A stretch of 64,000 nucleotides of DNA from Blastobasis lacticolella. Taxonomy: Eukaryota > Arthropoda > Insecta > Lepidoptera > Blastobasidae. The notes beneath the pieces were generated by a model. It saw only the letters and a list, made by a program, of their open reading frames with translations. It did not search any database and had not been told where the DNA came from. Below are positions 25,701 to 40,700 of the stretch, one piece after another. The stretch spans positions 19,816,173 to 19,880,172 of the forward strand of contig LR990045.1 in assembly GCA_905147135.1 (NCBI GenBank), written 5' to 3'. The translations under genes were made by a program, and so were the position numbers. Every line of letters begins with the position of its first letter. Position 1 is the first letter of the stretch.

Positions 25701-28700
25701 AGTTTTTAGGGTTCCGTATTTCAAAATAACTTACTGAAAAAACAAATTTATTCCACCTGTAAGCACGACGGAGATTTTGAATCTGACAGCGGGCCCTGGC
25801 GTAAGCCGGCATAAACGCTAGGATAATGATGATGATGAATTTATGGGACATGACCCATACTTTATTGTCTACCTAGTCTACCAATGTACGCACTGCTATG
25901 TAGTGAATGAGTCCGGAATCCGAATTCGAAATCTTAAGCTATTTTTTTTTCGAATATCCGAGTAGGACGGAAGCACGAAATGTTCAAAATAACCGAATCC
26001 AAAGAATTTTTGCTATATTTTTACGTCTTATTTGGATTTTGAAAAACTATCAAAATCAGTCATCATCATCATCATCATCTTGGCGTTATTGTCCCGGTTG
26101 TGCTCTCGAGAGCGAGGCCCCAGGTTCTGCCTTGACCATGATCCAGGATTAGGTGTTCAGGTAATTACAGTGGCTCCACTGTAATTACCTGAACACCTAA
26201 TCCTACCATCTGACGTTTTTGACGAGTTGGATACTCAACCGGCTACCGACGCTCCAATAACTATCAAAATCAGTATCTATGCTATTTAATTAACGACGGT
26301 CAGTATGGGGAATTTGGATGGACTTACCTACTGCCAATGGGCGTGATCAAGTATTAAATGGACGGGGTCAAGCGTAGGTATTATTGTCATGCCACTTGCC
26401 AAGCGTTATAAAGGTGAGTAACAGGCATTACTTATCACACCGCATTCCAAAAGACGTGATACAAAAATGGCCTTTATTCTTTGAGAAACATATTCCACTT
26501 TGATCTATCGGTGCAAAACGGATTTTGATATCGAGCCTCCTCGCTTTTAATTAAATTTGTCAACACTCATAGCTTAATGTTCCAATTACATACTCGAAAA
26601 CAGTCGTCTAAGGATGAACTATTTTCACGCCAGTCTCTAAATTTCAAAAAGGTATTTTGTCAAAAGCTTTTTATCATTATTCAACATTTTTATTTTTTAT
26701 TTCTGGTCGGCGTTTAGTTGACGAGACGTTTAGTTGGCTGAATACCGAACTATGCCATTATTTGTGGATGGAGGGTCAGTGAACTGCGCTGTATGCAGTT
26801 ATTTTACCGCTAAACTAAATATTTTTTCTAATTGCTGTAATTTATGTGTGTGAATGTTTTTTTCTTGTTTGAAGCTAATTAATAGATAAATGTGAAAGTA
26901 GTGATGTGAATTTTACACCGCATGATATGCTAGACGCGGCAACAGAAATGACTTTCAGCTTACTTCCAGCAAAGTTGAAAAAATAGATACGAAATTTTAA
27001 CATGAAAATATGAGTGTAGATAAAGGTGTAAGCAACTGCATATAATTTTTTTTTATAAAACACTCATGTCAAACTATACTATTATCAAGTGAGTTGCATA
27101 AACTACAATATTTTAATGCCCGATATTGACACGAGCATTGTATGTAGGTACCTACAAAGGATTATTAATATCAAGAATTATTACATGCCTTTTTCCCGTA
27201 GGGATAGGCAGAGACCATATCGTTCCATTTGATAATTATAATTCAAGAATTAAAAGTCTGAAATGAAGAATTTTATTTATTTATTATTGTACGGTTGTGT
27301 TGCTAACCTAATACATAAATTAGTAAAGAGGGCAAAATGGATTATGTGTATGGCAACCCTCAAATCACGCACACATATAAAATGACGGCCATTTGTATGC
27401 TTCATTCATGATTTAGGATCATGGATTCTGTTTTTGATTCATTTCTGTGCCAGTGACATCTGCAATAAGTGCTTTTGACCAAGTACTAAATAAATAAATG
27501 ACATTTATTACACATATACTCACGACACGATAGGAACATCCAAATATAAAAAAGGGAAAAGTGACAATATATCCATAATGTATCGCTACCCGTGCTATGG
27601 GAAGCCGTGCAAAGGGGTCAGACTCAGCGTTTGCCATGGCTGGAGCTATGGCGCTGGTTTTCAGTGCGCCCTGCAGTGAAGCACTAGTTACCAGACCAGC
27701 ACTAGTACTAGTTGAGTTTTTTCACGATGTTTTCTCTTACCGTAAGAGCATCAGTTAGTGTTCAACTTATGTACACAACTCAGAAAAGATTCGAGTCATT
27801 TGTACATGGTGGCACTGGTGCTCGAACCCGGGACGTCTCGTTTACGAGTCCCCTTAGCCACTCACTTCACTATTATTTTTATATTTATTTTATTATATAA
27901 AATTTAATAAATTTCCAGATAGTCTGTTTAAAATGCGAATTTGATTCACAAACTAAAACAACAATTACTCAATAATATTTATTTCTACTAGAAATGGATA
28001 AGCTCACGACTCATACATTATTTACCTCTCAAGCATCGAGTCATCCACGGTCGACAATTTACAATGTCTAAGGAGGTACACGTATCGTTTCCACAAGATT
28101 GGACGTATAAGCACGTCTGAAGTATCTGAATTGTTATACGTATTGCGAAAATAAAATCCAGTACAATAGCAATAAAGCTTTATAAATGAAATTGTCGCGC
28201 AAGAAATAAAATACGAGTAAACGCGTGTGAGCGGGTCCTTAGGACAAACGTATTTTTCATCAGAACCAGATAAATAGCGGAACGGTAGGGCTACTTGTTT
28301 TTCTCTCATTAAATTCCATGGCAGAGCAGACAGCCTGATAGGAAGTGATAATTGTCAACCTTCATAAGCTACGACTCAATTGAACATTGGTTTTACACCC
28401 ATTATTAGAAACGTTACTATGAGGACTCATAGTGCGCGCAAACGCACAGGGTTTGAACTGATAATATTAGAGTAACGCACGTAGAAGGACGCATAATGTC
28501 AATCATTATGCGACCTTCAAAATAAATCAAATTGACAAATCATAGAGCCGTATTGAAAGCAGTGTATTTACTAGAAAAGAACCGCTTACGGGATTGTCTT
28601 ATTTCGTACTAGTGGACCCGGCGCCATTTCGTTTGCATACACCTACTTTACTACTACCTACACATTTTCTTGCTTATAAAACTTCCTCTTGAATCACTCT

Positions 28701-31700
28701 ATCTATTATTGAAAACCGCGTTAAAATCTGTTACGTGGTTTAAAAGATCTAACCTTACATATATACATCTATGTATGGACAGATAGCGGTAAGCGACTGT
28801 TTTATATTATGTAGAGATAGTAATGCTGGACAAGAATAAAAGTGCAAAACCGCAGGTGCATTGTATGTATGTAGGTATGTATGTAATATCTTTTTGCATC
28901 AATTGTCATTGTCGTAATTGTAACTGGGGCTTTAAGAATTTATTTTATCATCAAAAGAAATATGTCAGCCATGTAATGGGTGTCTGATAGAGTGGTTTTG
29001 CCATCGACATGGGTCTGTGTTCGTCGTCACACCTTGAAACCAAATTGGTCCAAAGGAACTTTCTTTTTATAGGGGTATAAAAAGGGAATCACACAATATT
29101 GTAGAACTCTACGACTTCCAGGTGTCGTAAAAGACTGGATTTACCTCATTCTTAAAAACCACTAAAATACCTTAGGCACGCCTACAAAAATCTACGTACC
29201 CTTATGAATAACTCTCCATCAGCAACTCTCTATCAAGAGCCTTTACTATCAGCTAGACAAAATGCTTTACCCGGGCATAGTTTTGCGGAGAATCTTAAAT
29301 CATGTTCTAAACTAAAACCCTCATAGTTCATGTGCTTGGAACGAAGCCAGGTCTATTAAAATTAATAAGGCTTGAGCAAAGGAACTCAGCTGTGATGTTG
29401 CAGCGTGCACTACTAAGAAAATGAAAATTGAAAATGAATTATAATTACGTTAATTAATCTCTTTTCAAATAATTCAAATCCACATGCGGGTGGTACTCAT
29501 ACAGGCGGACTGAAGAAAAGATCCTGACTGATTATTATATTAGTTTGCAGCCAATAATGCAAAAACTTGTAAACACGTACTAAATCTCAGACAAAGGCTG
29601 GCAATAACCTATCCGCCAGGAAAAGGTCGAAAGACCCCTTACCAGATATACTCAAATATTTTCTAAACTAAAATAAACTAATTTTAATGTAACAAAGCTA
29701 AAAACCATCTTGATTAAACTCCTTTCATATAAAGAAAACTGCAACGAAATTTGTTTCACCGATACTACGTTGTAAACATGCTACTTTTTTTTCGTGGGGG
29801 TTTAAAATTAGGTGAGGACAGTCGCACAGTTTTTTAATCTATTAACAAATATTTTATAACACTTCAGAAGAAGTTTTCGAGGCTCACCTACCGTATCTAC
29901 GTACACCGCACCAACACGAAAGCAATGTAAATCTTGGTGGATGCTTTATTGTACGCGATCTCAGTAAAAGCTATTCTTCAATGCAGATAAAATCAAATGT
30001 AATTTTGGCCTGCGCCGCGGCCAGAAAGAAAAATATTCGCTTTTGCGGAAACCAGTCAGGTTCGCGGCTCCTCTTTAAGTTAGAATTAAATGATTAATGA
30101 ATGAGATCGTGTTTTGTGCCTCCGGATTGCGGCTACAAATAAAGGTGTTGTTTTAACCCCCGACGGTATCTTTCTATGTTGCATCGTAGCTCCCGAACGG
30201 AAATCTCAGTTGAGTCGAAATTATTCTTAGCTTTGATTCACTAAAATCGGAAAATATTTGAGTAAACTTGGTCAGGGGTTATCCGTTTTTTCTGACGGTT
30301 AGGTTTCTAGTGAACGTTAGCAATACTTCTAAAATTTAGGTACGTAGTATTATTTTTCTCTCTGGCGGTAGAGCTCGACTAATCTAAAATGCCGCGCCCC
30401 ACTATCGCATTACCGCACACAAGCAAGTTAAAAATATGGACGCAATACATATACAAATGCCGTTGTAATTGGTCATTCAGTTGCCGGTGAGATTCAAACG
30501 TAGGAACACGCGTCGTTCATTGGCTCCCACACAGATGAAGTGTCGTTATCAATATTTGCACTCACACATCGAAATCAACTAAGTAGTGGGGCGCGTCATC
30601 TTAGACTAGACGAGCTCTACCATGATAAAGTAAGCCATGTGCTGCCAAGCTGACAAGCAAAGCAACATGTTTTGTTTGGCTGTAAAACGAGAAATACGAC
30701 GACCCGAATGGTTCAGTGGTCGCAATCTACCACGTAAGAAAACCCGGGGATTTCCGGCCGGGTTGAAATTGAAATGATAAATTTTATTTTATGTTATTAG
30801 TTGTGACACTATGGATGTGATATGGTATTAGGGCGGCACTGGTCTAGTCAGTGGCTGCGTGCTTACGCAACCGATAACCCAGGATTCTTATCCGAGACTC
30901 ATGCTCACAATGTCCGAGAACTGGATAAGTGACCGTTTCGTGCTTTGGCACTTCTAATATCGTTGGCGAAGCGAGGTTGACTAAAGTCTTCCTCTTAGGA
31001 TCCTTCCGTTGAACAGTCCGTTACCTGGATTTTTTTTTCTGTTACGGCACTGGTTGACTGAAAAAAATTCTACTTCGCAGGGTGGCTGGCAGGCGGTCTG
31101 CGTTTGCCGTTTCCTAATGGGAGTGTTCCAGGGTCTCCTGTACCCAGCGCTCCACGGCTTGCTAGGCCACTGGGCGCCCGTCGCTGAGCGCAGCCGACTC
31201 GGCACCTTTGTTTATGCAGGTATGTGAGGTTGCTTTTTTATTTTATTACTTACGTAATAGGATTACCTAGCACCGGCCCTCATCGCATAGAGGAGCGTCC
31301 CCTGGGTGGCGGATAGGCAAAAGGCCGAGAGTACAGCCTAGCTAACTTCTGGCTTAGTCCGATGGACTCGCTGACCAACGACGGGTGTGGCCCTCCAGCA
31401 TTTTGGGAGTAATGCGGCATGCTGACAACTTGCCCGCGGTAAACCTACTTGTTACGAATACGAACTACCGGGAATAAATGCTTGTATATTGTAGGAGGAA
31501 TGAGAGAGCAACTATTATTGTATAGTCTCAAATATTATTAAAAGGACGACCCAGGAAAACATATACTGATCAAAAAAGCTGGGGTCCGAAGTGGCAAGAA
31601 TAAAACGAGATGTATAAAAAGAGTTGTGGATTTATGCGAGGTTAGGGAGTTGTGTCAGGACACAGCAAAGTGGCGATCAATAGTCTCTGCCTACCCCACC

Positions 31701-34700
31701 TGTGGGACAGAGGCGTGAGCTTTATGCATGTGTATATCAAATATTATTGATACTCACGAAAAATAAACCTCGATTCATTACGCAATAAACTGAAAATCTT
31801 CCTTTTTTCCTTCTTTCCGCTACCCACATTGCCAGTGTTCCCGAGATCCCGTCACCCAGATTGGGTATCAAAGCGACGCATCGATTACCGCCCAGCAGTA
31901 AAACGGGAAGACACAGCTCCTTTGTATCGGCTATAAATGGGAATCAGTTTTATCGTCTCATCACTACATAGTATAAAACAAAGTCGCTTTCTCTGTCCCT
32001 ATGTCCCTTTGTATGCTTAAATCTTTGAAACTACGCAACGGATTTTGATGCGGGTTTCAACAGCAGATAGAGTGATTCAAGAGGAAGGTTTATAAGCAAG
32101 TAGAAAGAGGGTAGGTAGGAGTAAAGTAGGTGTACGCGAACGAAGTCGCGCCGGGTCCACTAGTATATGATAAAACGTAGCTTAACACCATTTAACGATC
32201 ACCCGTAAAACAAGGAGTTTCCTGCTTCCCTGTATCGAAGGCCGAGACGATTTCTCAGTTGAAGGTTTAAGCTGGAAATACGTACGCGTTTTTAGCAACT
32301 TTGAAAGATTTTTGTAAGTGTATGATATATAACCTTTTAGATCACGCAACGTCGCCGGCTTGTGACCGTGCCCACGCGACTTGCGCTGGTCACCAAGGAC
32401 CCTGTTGTGATGGGACCGAAATTATATAACAAACTCCCCGATGACATTAAAGAAATAACGAGTGTGTCCATGTTCCAGTCACGACTCAAAACTATATTAA
32501 CGGACAATACCTTCTACACATTAGATGAATTTGTAAACCATAAATTTTAAATGTACTTATGAAATGTTTCCAATATTTTTACTATGACATATCATTCAAT
32601 TATGTATACTTTTTTGTTTTAAGAAAATAAATAAATAAATAATAAATAAATAAATAATCGTGGACAAATTCACACAGCGCCATCTAGCCCCAAAGTAAGC
32701 AAAGCTTGTGTTATGGGTGCTAGATAACTGATAAACTACTTATATACTTTTAAATACATACTTATTATACATAGAACACCCAGACCCGTAACAGAAATTA
32801 AAATTCATCATTTCAATTTCTGCCCGGCCGGGAATCGAACCCGGGACCTCTTGCGTGGCAGACCGGCATGTTGACCACTGAACCACTCAGGTCGTCTAAA
32901 AAATGTAGCCATAATATGAATCTGATGAATAAATAAATGATAATGATAATGACATACAGGTTTATCATTGTCAGGTGGTAGGACTCTGTCGAGCTTGAGG
33001 AGTCAACCACGGCCTTATCTATTTCTGCCGCCAAGCAGCAGTGTTTGCATTGGCATGTTCCGGTTTTAAGGAGGTAGTCAGCGCAATTACAGTGCAGTGT
33101 TTCATCTTAGTCCTAACAGTGACAACGCACCTGAGTTCTGCATTTTCTTGACTGCAACGTAAATGTATTCTACATCTATTAACCATATATGTTATGGGCG
33201 ACAGTTATCGCTTACCATCAGGTGAACTGTCGACTCGTTTGTCACTGCGTAGCATAAGTTTTCTTTTGTACAATAAATTTTTAAAATAAATAAATAATTA
33301 TCTCCAATAACTTCTCCAGGTGCCCAACTGGGAACAGTATGCGAGATGATGCTAGCTGGAGTTCTCTCCGCCAGCGTCTGGGGCTGGCCCTCCGTCTTCT
33401 ACGTGGCAGGAGTCTCGTGCGTTGTCTTCGCACTGATATGGATAGTGCTTGGCGCCTCCACTCCTGGCACCAGCAGATGGATCTCGAAAGAGGAGAGGAA
33501 GTACATCGAGACTAGTGCTGGATCTGTTGATATATCGCAACATAAGGTGAGAGAGATGGTTTATTATGCTATACAGCTGGCAAATAGGCAAGTGCGCCAA
33601 CTGATGAAAAGAGGTCACAGACACTTATGGGCACCTGTAACGCTGTAAAAGTGTCACCATCGCTATCATCATCAACATATCAAGACACCCACATCTGGGC
33701 ATAAGCCTCCCCCAGAGATCCCCACAAAGGCCAGTCCTGCTGGTCTAACCATCTTTTATTTATTTATTTATCTTTGACAGCTCCGCTTGCGTGATGCGTG
33801 TATGGTAGAAAATTGACAGCTCGAAGTTCGACTATTTCTACCAACATCTACATAGACTCTGATTGTGTAGGATAATTTGCCAATCCGCCTACTTTGTACA
33901 CCGAAAGTACGTGTATTATCTATGGACCAAGAATTTCTACCACAAACAGCTTATGTCAGATAACGTTAGCTTATGTCAGATAACGTTAGCTTATGTCAAA
34001 TCCCATACATTTTTCTACCACAAACGATTGTAGATTAACGCAACCTCTTAGCTAAGGCCGCTGTGCCTTTCGCATCCAGCTGGTACCTGCAATCTTTATC
34101 AGGTCGTCGGTTCACCTCGTGGGAGGCCTACCCACGCTACGTCATTGCGATGCCCACCTTTATCCATCATCATCACCAACCGAGCAGTCAAGTCAAGTTC
34201 TGCCAGGGTCCACTTTTCTACTTTGTTTTCCCCACTACACCACGCAGGACCTTGTTCTTGATACAGGCAGGTTTAGGCATCTACTTCCCACGAATCCTTG
34301 GGGCTTATGCCAGTTATGTGCAGCGCAGTTATGCCAAATTTCAACAGAATCCCTTCAGTAGTTTTTGCGTAACTGTGTAACAAACATTAATATAAACGTT
34401 CATTCAACAAACATTCATCAAAACATATTAGTAGGAGATGAAGATAGTCTTACTAAAACGTTTCGTCATCTTACAGAACCTGCCGACTCCATGGAAAGCC
34501 ATTATGACGTCACTGCCGTTCTGGGCGGTGATCCTGGCTCACTGCGGCCAAAGTTTGGGCTTCTGGACGCTACTGACTGAAATGCCTTCATACATGAGCA
34601 AAGTGTTGAACGTCGATATAAAGAGCGTAAGTTTTCCAGTTTTTTTTTTCAAAATTCTTTTATAGTGGGTGAATCGGCCTTGAATAGGTACAGTAAAATT

Positions 34701-37700
34701 AAGGTGAATCTATATCATGAAACAACATTTACAAAGTCTCAAACTATTCTTCACTGTTCATGCACCCCGGCTGTGGAATTCTCTCCCACACGAAGTGCGG
34801 GATAGTCAGTCAATACATATTTTTAAGAAACTTGTGAAAGAATACTATCTTTCCCAGTGTGCCTAGATGTAATTCAGTATTCTCAATGCCTTTATGTTAT
34901 ATTGTATTAGTTGTTATGGTATATGTTTATTTTATTTTTATGGTATATTAGTATAGTAAGTATAGAATTTTATGTATGTATTTATTTATAATATTATAAT
35001 TATAGTCATTGTGCACGTCTTCTCTGCGTTTAATTATCACATATCTCTTTTGTAGGCCTACTGGAAGAGATTTCTTTTAGAGATAAGTAGTGCCTGTTGT
35101 GTCATAACTAATCTGTACTTTCTGTATTTGTTATATTGTGTACAATAAACTGTTAAATAAATAAATAAGTGGACAAGCAAGACCACTAAAAAACTTGTTT
35201 ATGTAGTACTTCAGGCATACAGGCAAGCGGGCCAGTGATGGAAAGTGGTTACTGCCGCCTTGATATCAGCAACAACATGGGCGCTACCAATGCATTGCCC
35301 GCCTCTGAAGAAACCTCTAGGAGGTATACCTCTTGAACGCTCCCATGTCATAGTCCAAACGAAACACTGTGACTGGGAGTTCTTTCCACATTCTAATGGT
35401 ACGAGCGAGAAACGTGAACTATGAGACTTGTTTTATTAACGAGAAAGAAAAAGTGATTTGACTTGCCTATCCTACATAGTGGTCAAGCTACGTGAAAAAA
35501 AACTTTTCTCTCAGACACACGGCAGAAAATAGTTCATCACCGGGAGCGTAGGTGACTGAACGGTTAGGGTATCCGACTCGTAAGCGAGGGGTACCGGGTT
35601 CGAATCCTACTGCGGCCATGTGTCAATGACTCTTTTCTGAGTTATGTATATTAGTTGAATGATAACCGATGCTCTTACGGTGAGGGAAAACATCATGATG
35701 AAACCTGCACTGCACAACGTGTAACTATGATCCAATCTGGTCAGGTTCGTCCGGTAGCAGGGTGATAGAGGTCGGACGGCTGTCACTTCACTGTTATTTC
35801 CGGATCTGTCAAATTCTCGATCGTAGTCAAGGCGGACCATGGGGCCTTGTGCGCGAGAGGACTACTGGGTTATAAACGCCAAGATGATTGTTTTAATAGC
35901 TCATTATCATCAGCCCCTCAAAACTCGACATGACCTAACTATAAATTGCATTTTATTTACATTTTAAATCACAATTATTAACATTTATAAAAAAGGCTGA
36001 CTCTAAAACAGGTTTATATGAAGGGCCTTTATCTCTACGTTATACAAGGCGGGCTAGAGGATGCAGTATTCTAATCGCTGAATATATCAAGTACTTAGTG
36101 AAGCTCATCTTCAACCCGTGGATTCAAATTAGCAGAACCTATAGCAGAAGTCTTGCAGGATTCAGTTATTGATAATCATGACTAATACCTTGATTTTCAA
36201 ATCATCATTATTGATATTTATGTCGCTATCCTTATTGCATAAGTGGTGCGGCATATAATGCGTCCGATTTGGCGCAGAAATTAAAATAAGATGATAAATA
36301 ATTCATTACTGTGCAGATTACCCGATCATCTTCTTGTTCCTATAATATCTGACACTAACTGACGCAAGAGAGCTACTGCGTAGTAGTACAGTTATGCGCA
36401 GTAGTGACCGAGGTGAAGACTAGCGTTCTTGTTAGAAATGCCCCACATCTATTTGGTTTCAGTTGACTCACCCTAACATATGTGGCATTTTATTCTTAAG
36501 ATTTTGGGCTGATTTCCATATTTTCTTTTTTCAGAATGGCATGCTGTCAGCTCTCCCATACATGGCGATGTACATCCTCAGTTTCGTCTTCAGTTGGACA
36601 GCCGATTTCCTCATCAACAGAAACATTGTCACCGTTGGTACCTCCAGGAAGATATTTAACACTATTGGTAAATATTTCTCATTCATTACTGTTTATTTTT
36701 TTTTCATTTATTACGCCGAATGTCATAACTTAACTCGTAATAAATGTGAAATAAACTCTGTCTCTTTGATACGTTTTCACACCCACATCGTTGAACAGAT
36801 TTGGATATTTGGGGAGGAGATATAAATGGCTTCCTGGTGTAAAACTTTTAACGAAATAAGTTCGCAAATGAAAAAAAAATCGTAGCAACATTTTATTGCG
36901 CGGTATAGTACGTACTCATCAAAACCACGCCAAAGAGCCCAAACACGATGAGTTATCTTATTACGTTCATTAGTTCCTATGACCACCTTCCGACGCCATC
37001 ATCAGACAAGCTCCATGGTACAATTTTAATGCATTGTCATCCGAGTTACATAGCTATACTAAACAGCTCAATCGGATACGATCGAATGGTTGAATAATTG
37101 TTTGCAAATTTTGACGGACAACTTATAATATACGAACAGTACAAGTTAACCCTTTATAGCTTTTTGTGACATTTCTGTTACAAACCCAAATAATTCCTCT
37201 AAATTACGTAATTAATTTATTTAGTTCATTTAAGTCTGTGTAGCAATACTATAACATACCACTGAATAACTTTGTATCGAATAAAAACCATAGATGGGGT
37301 ATCCTATCGACTTGTGTGAGTTTGAATTTTGCGCGTTGCATGCAGTGACAGATTAGTGAAATTTCTTAGAAATATTAATACTAAACCTATCTCATTATCA
37401 ACATAATAAATGTTTTAAAGACGTTGAGCTTTAAAGGGTTAAATAAAAGCTTGTAAATAGTAAACGAATTTCATGGGAAGGAATCTCTACGGAAAAAACT
37501 ACCTCTTACAAAAAACACACGCCATAAATATGTTGTAAAGTTACAGAATTAATCAATATCATCAATTTATACACCACGTCATTGCTTAAACATTATTGTG
37601 GTAGAAAATACCGTATTTACCACGTGTTAGAACAAATGAATAATATTTACATTCGCCAATAGCACCAGTACAGTGCAACCAATTTATCTGTTCAGTTGAT

Positions 37701-40700
37701 GGCGTCGCAAGTGGTTAACAAATAAGAGATTCAAACTGTCATTTTTGTACTATAATACCTTAGTTCCGAGTTTGTCTACTAGACAGTTAAATTGGTGGCG
37801 CTGTACCTTATTTGTTATCGGTTCATTCGTATTCCTTTTACGATTTCTTGGAACGTTCTCTCTCAATTGGTCGTTAAAATGAATGTTATTTTGTCACCTA
37901 TACCAATGTCTTGAGTATTTCATACATTTTTATCATCGTCTACATCGAATACAGGCATTTGGACGCGACTTCGTCTGCATGGACCAGTTTTTACGTTTAC
38001 CAAAAATCCAAATTCCATGCTTGTCACAATATCTAGATCGATCAATCATCATCTAGCTATCAATATTGATTAGAGTCTAGCTAGACTGATCTGTCTGGAG
38101 GTTTTGGTTCAGCGTTAATAATATGCCTGTCGAACAGATTTTTTACAAACTTTGCAACTCTTAAGGGATTTATTTTTGACAAGCGTCGAAGAAATTATTC
38201 CTATAAAATTAATGGGCCTGCTTCGAAAATTCCGAGAAGTTATTAGGATATCATTTTTTTTTTTCAAAAATCCTTTCTTAATTGATACCTACATTATCAA
38301 TTAAGAAAGGATTTACCCCCTATAATTTGCATACCACAATTTTACCGGGTGTTAGCAGTACATCAGTCAGTTACCTCTTCCTTTTATATATCGAAATATT
38401 TGTGTGACTTTATTTGCTATTCAAGGCTGTGCTTCAAATACACAGAGCACAGTCTCGATATTTCTAGATACTTTATGCGGTCTACGTGACCCGAGGTCTA
38501 GCAAGTGTGCTCTAGAACGCGGAGAGCCAGTGTAAAATATTTGTTTTGTCAGAAACAATCGGTTTTTTATCCGGCGGGTCGAAAGGGACTGGTTTGAATA
38601 TTGGATTTCCGACCCATGTGACTACCGGATAGACCCTGGTGGCTCTAGAGCAAATATTGAGACGATGACTACTTAATAAAATGCGGTGCTTATTAGCACC
38701 TAATCGGCAACTAAACACACGTAGGTATAAGTTGTTTAAATTGGGTCAGATGGGGCTTTGTTAATTTGACCCAGAATAATAATAAAAAAATCATCATTAT
38801 GGCGTAAGAGCTCGGTTAGAAAAAGTAAGAAAAATAATAGCTATCCGTTAGGCCACCGATGCTCATTAAGTTTGCCCCAACTATACCATATAAGTGATCT
38901 GAAGTCTCAAAACACTAATTAAATTAATTGGTAATGACATATTAAAGGCCGAGAGCAACCGTTGGATGCAAGGATCGCAGGGGCGATCCGTGTGGAAGAC
39001 GTGGGGAGGCCTATGTTCAGCAGTGGACGGCCTGCGGTTGAGATAATGATAATCATGATGATTAGTATTACTCACCCACCTGTTATCCCTTTCCAGCGTT
39101 CTGGGGCCCCGCGGCCGCACTGCTGGTGCTGTCGTACCTGCCGGCTGGCCACCTTACACTAGCCGTGGTCATACTCACCATAACTGTGGGACTCAATGGC
39201 GCCCACTATGTTGGATTCTTGGTGAGTACCTTTGCTGTGTTGAGCACAAAGTACGAAGGAATGAAAATATTACCCATGGACACTACGACACAATAAAGTA
39301 GGTGTAATACAATAATACCAAAGACTAGGTGCAGTCCCCCATGGTTTACGCCTGCGTTCAGTTCGGATCTCTATAAACATTTGCGAGAAAAATACACTCG
39401 GGAATAATGTAGTTTCCTATCAGTGAAAGTTTCTACAAGTCATAAAACACTGACACAATTATATTATGTAAAATATTCCCAGTGGCATTGGTTGTGACAT
39501 AGCATCCAGAATAACTGGACCCCCTTAATATACTGTAGTGGCTGCTTAGCGTGTTTTCGACCGCATCCAGCGTCCACCTTTTTTACAACTCACTGGACCT
39601 GATATTTGACCGCCATCTCACCTGATGGCAAGTGACGATGAGGCAGAAGATGCAGCATGCTTGTCTAAGAACAGCCTATTCACTCTCGCCTTGAAAGAGG
39701 CCTAATTGTATTGTTTGGAAAATACACTTGCATCCTTTCGCAAATCGTAACTCAACCTGGCCGGTGGGCGCCCTACACTCCGCTTACCGAGTCGTGATCT
39801 CTACTCAAGAACTCATTTACTCCAGCGGTTATTTTACTCCCAATCATTCATCATCATCATATCAGCCGAAACACGCCCACTGCTGGGTATAGGCCTCCCC
39901 CAGAGATTTCCACAAAGGCCGGCCTTATGCCTTATGCATCCACCTGGTACCTGCGATCTTTACTAGGGAGGGCCTACCCTCGCTACGTCTTCCGATAAGA
40001 GGTCGCCACTCGAGAACTTTACTACCCCAATGGCCTTCCATTCTTCGACCTATGTCCCTGCCCACGCCTGCGCATGCGAACTGATGAAGCTATTTCTCTC
40101 CCAACCCAGATCTCCCACATCGACCTGTCTCCAAACTTTGCGAGTACGCTGATGGGCATCACCAACGGCTGCGGGAACATCTTCTCCATCATGGCGCCGC
40201 TCAGTGTCAGCGCCGTTGTCAAGGATGAGGTGAGTTGCAGTTTGTGGCGATTGACTGGTACTTTGGGCCTTTGCCGTTGTTGGGCCTATTTTGCTCTGAT
40301 GCATGATCTGGCAGGTAAAGTGTCTGGTAAGTTAGAATCCAGTTTAATACTTTATCGGCCAGATACCGATTTTTTTAAGATCTTGAAACAAACATATGAT
40401 TAAAAGTATTTATATGCATATGATTAATGGTATTTATATACTATTGTATCAGCTCAAGAATATTGTTGGCTGCAGGAAGATAATTCCATAGTATCACGCG
40501 ACAGGAAGTTTCATGAAAAGCTTGAGGCAGCTGACAACCATGCATCCATTTGATGCTGATGGAATTTTAATTTTGGCTGGTGGTGAAACTTATTTACGCG
40601 ATTAAAGATTTCGTTATTATCATAGTTTCTGATATTTACAGTGATATCTTTTTTCAGACCAGCGCCTCCGAATGGCGGAAGGTGTTCTTCATTTCGATAG

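Larger units (their letters stand above)
23141..31080 (+). other. Transporter intron 2 (7.9 kb)
   Basis: It contains the TTA-flanked MITE (23172-23297), SINE B and A copies, an inverted copy of the 15014 element, a family J element and a family G copy. Between them (for example 23400-24240, 25260-25780, 28840-30130) the DNA is AT-rich with no supported feature. It ends 'ttctacttcgcag'. Confidence 0.8.
31220..33319 (+). other. Transporter intron 3 (2.1 kb)
   Basis: Nearly all of its second half is repeats: Helitron-like 31961-32163, LINE 3' end 32341-32610, SINE B 32626-32896 and family I 33028-33262. The first 700 bases show no recognisable feature. It ends 'cttctccag'. Confidence 0.8.
34627..36534 (+). 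other. Transporter intron 5 (1.9 kb)
   Basis: It contains a LINE 3' end (34740-35168), a family E tail (35210-35430) and a full-length SINE A (35549-35890). The remainder, about 35900-36530, shows no recognisable feature. It ends 'ttctttttttcag'. Confidence 0.8.
36668..39096 (+). other. Transporter intron 6 (2.4 kb)
   Basis: It is mostly single-copy-looking AT-rich DNA, with a perfect 20-bp hairpin at 38268-38314 and an RTE-like LINE tail (38948-39065) just before the acceptor 'tatccctttccag'. Confidence 0.8.

Noticed and set aside
28022..28309. 95-codon minus-strand frame
   Set aside because: Low-complexity aromatic composition typical of AT-rich chance frames, with no motif and no repeats to support it.
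33949..34001. CRISPR-like repeat array
   Set aside because: The 20-bp units are directly tandem without spacers, only 2.6 copies, in a eukaryotic intron.
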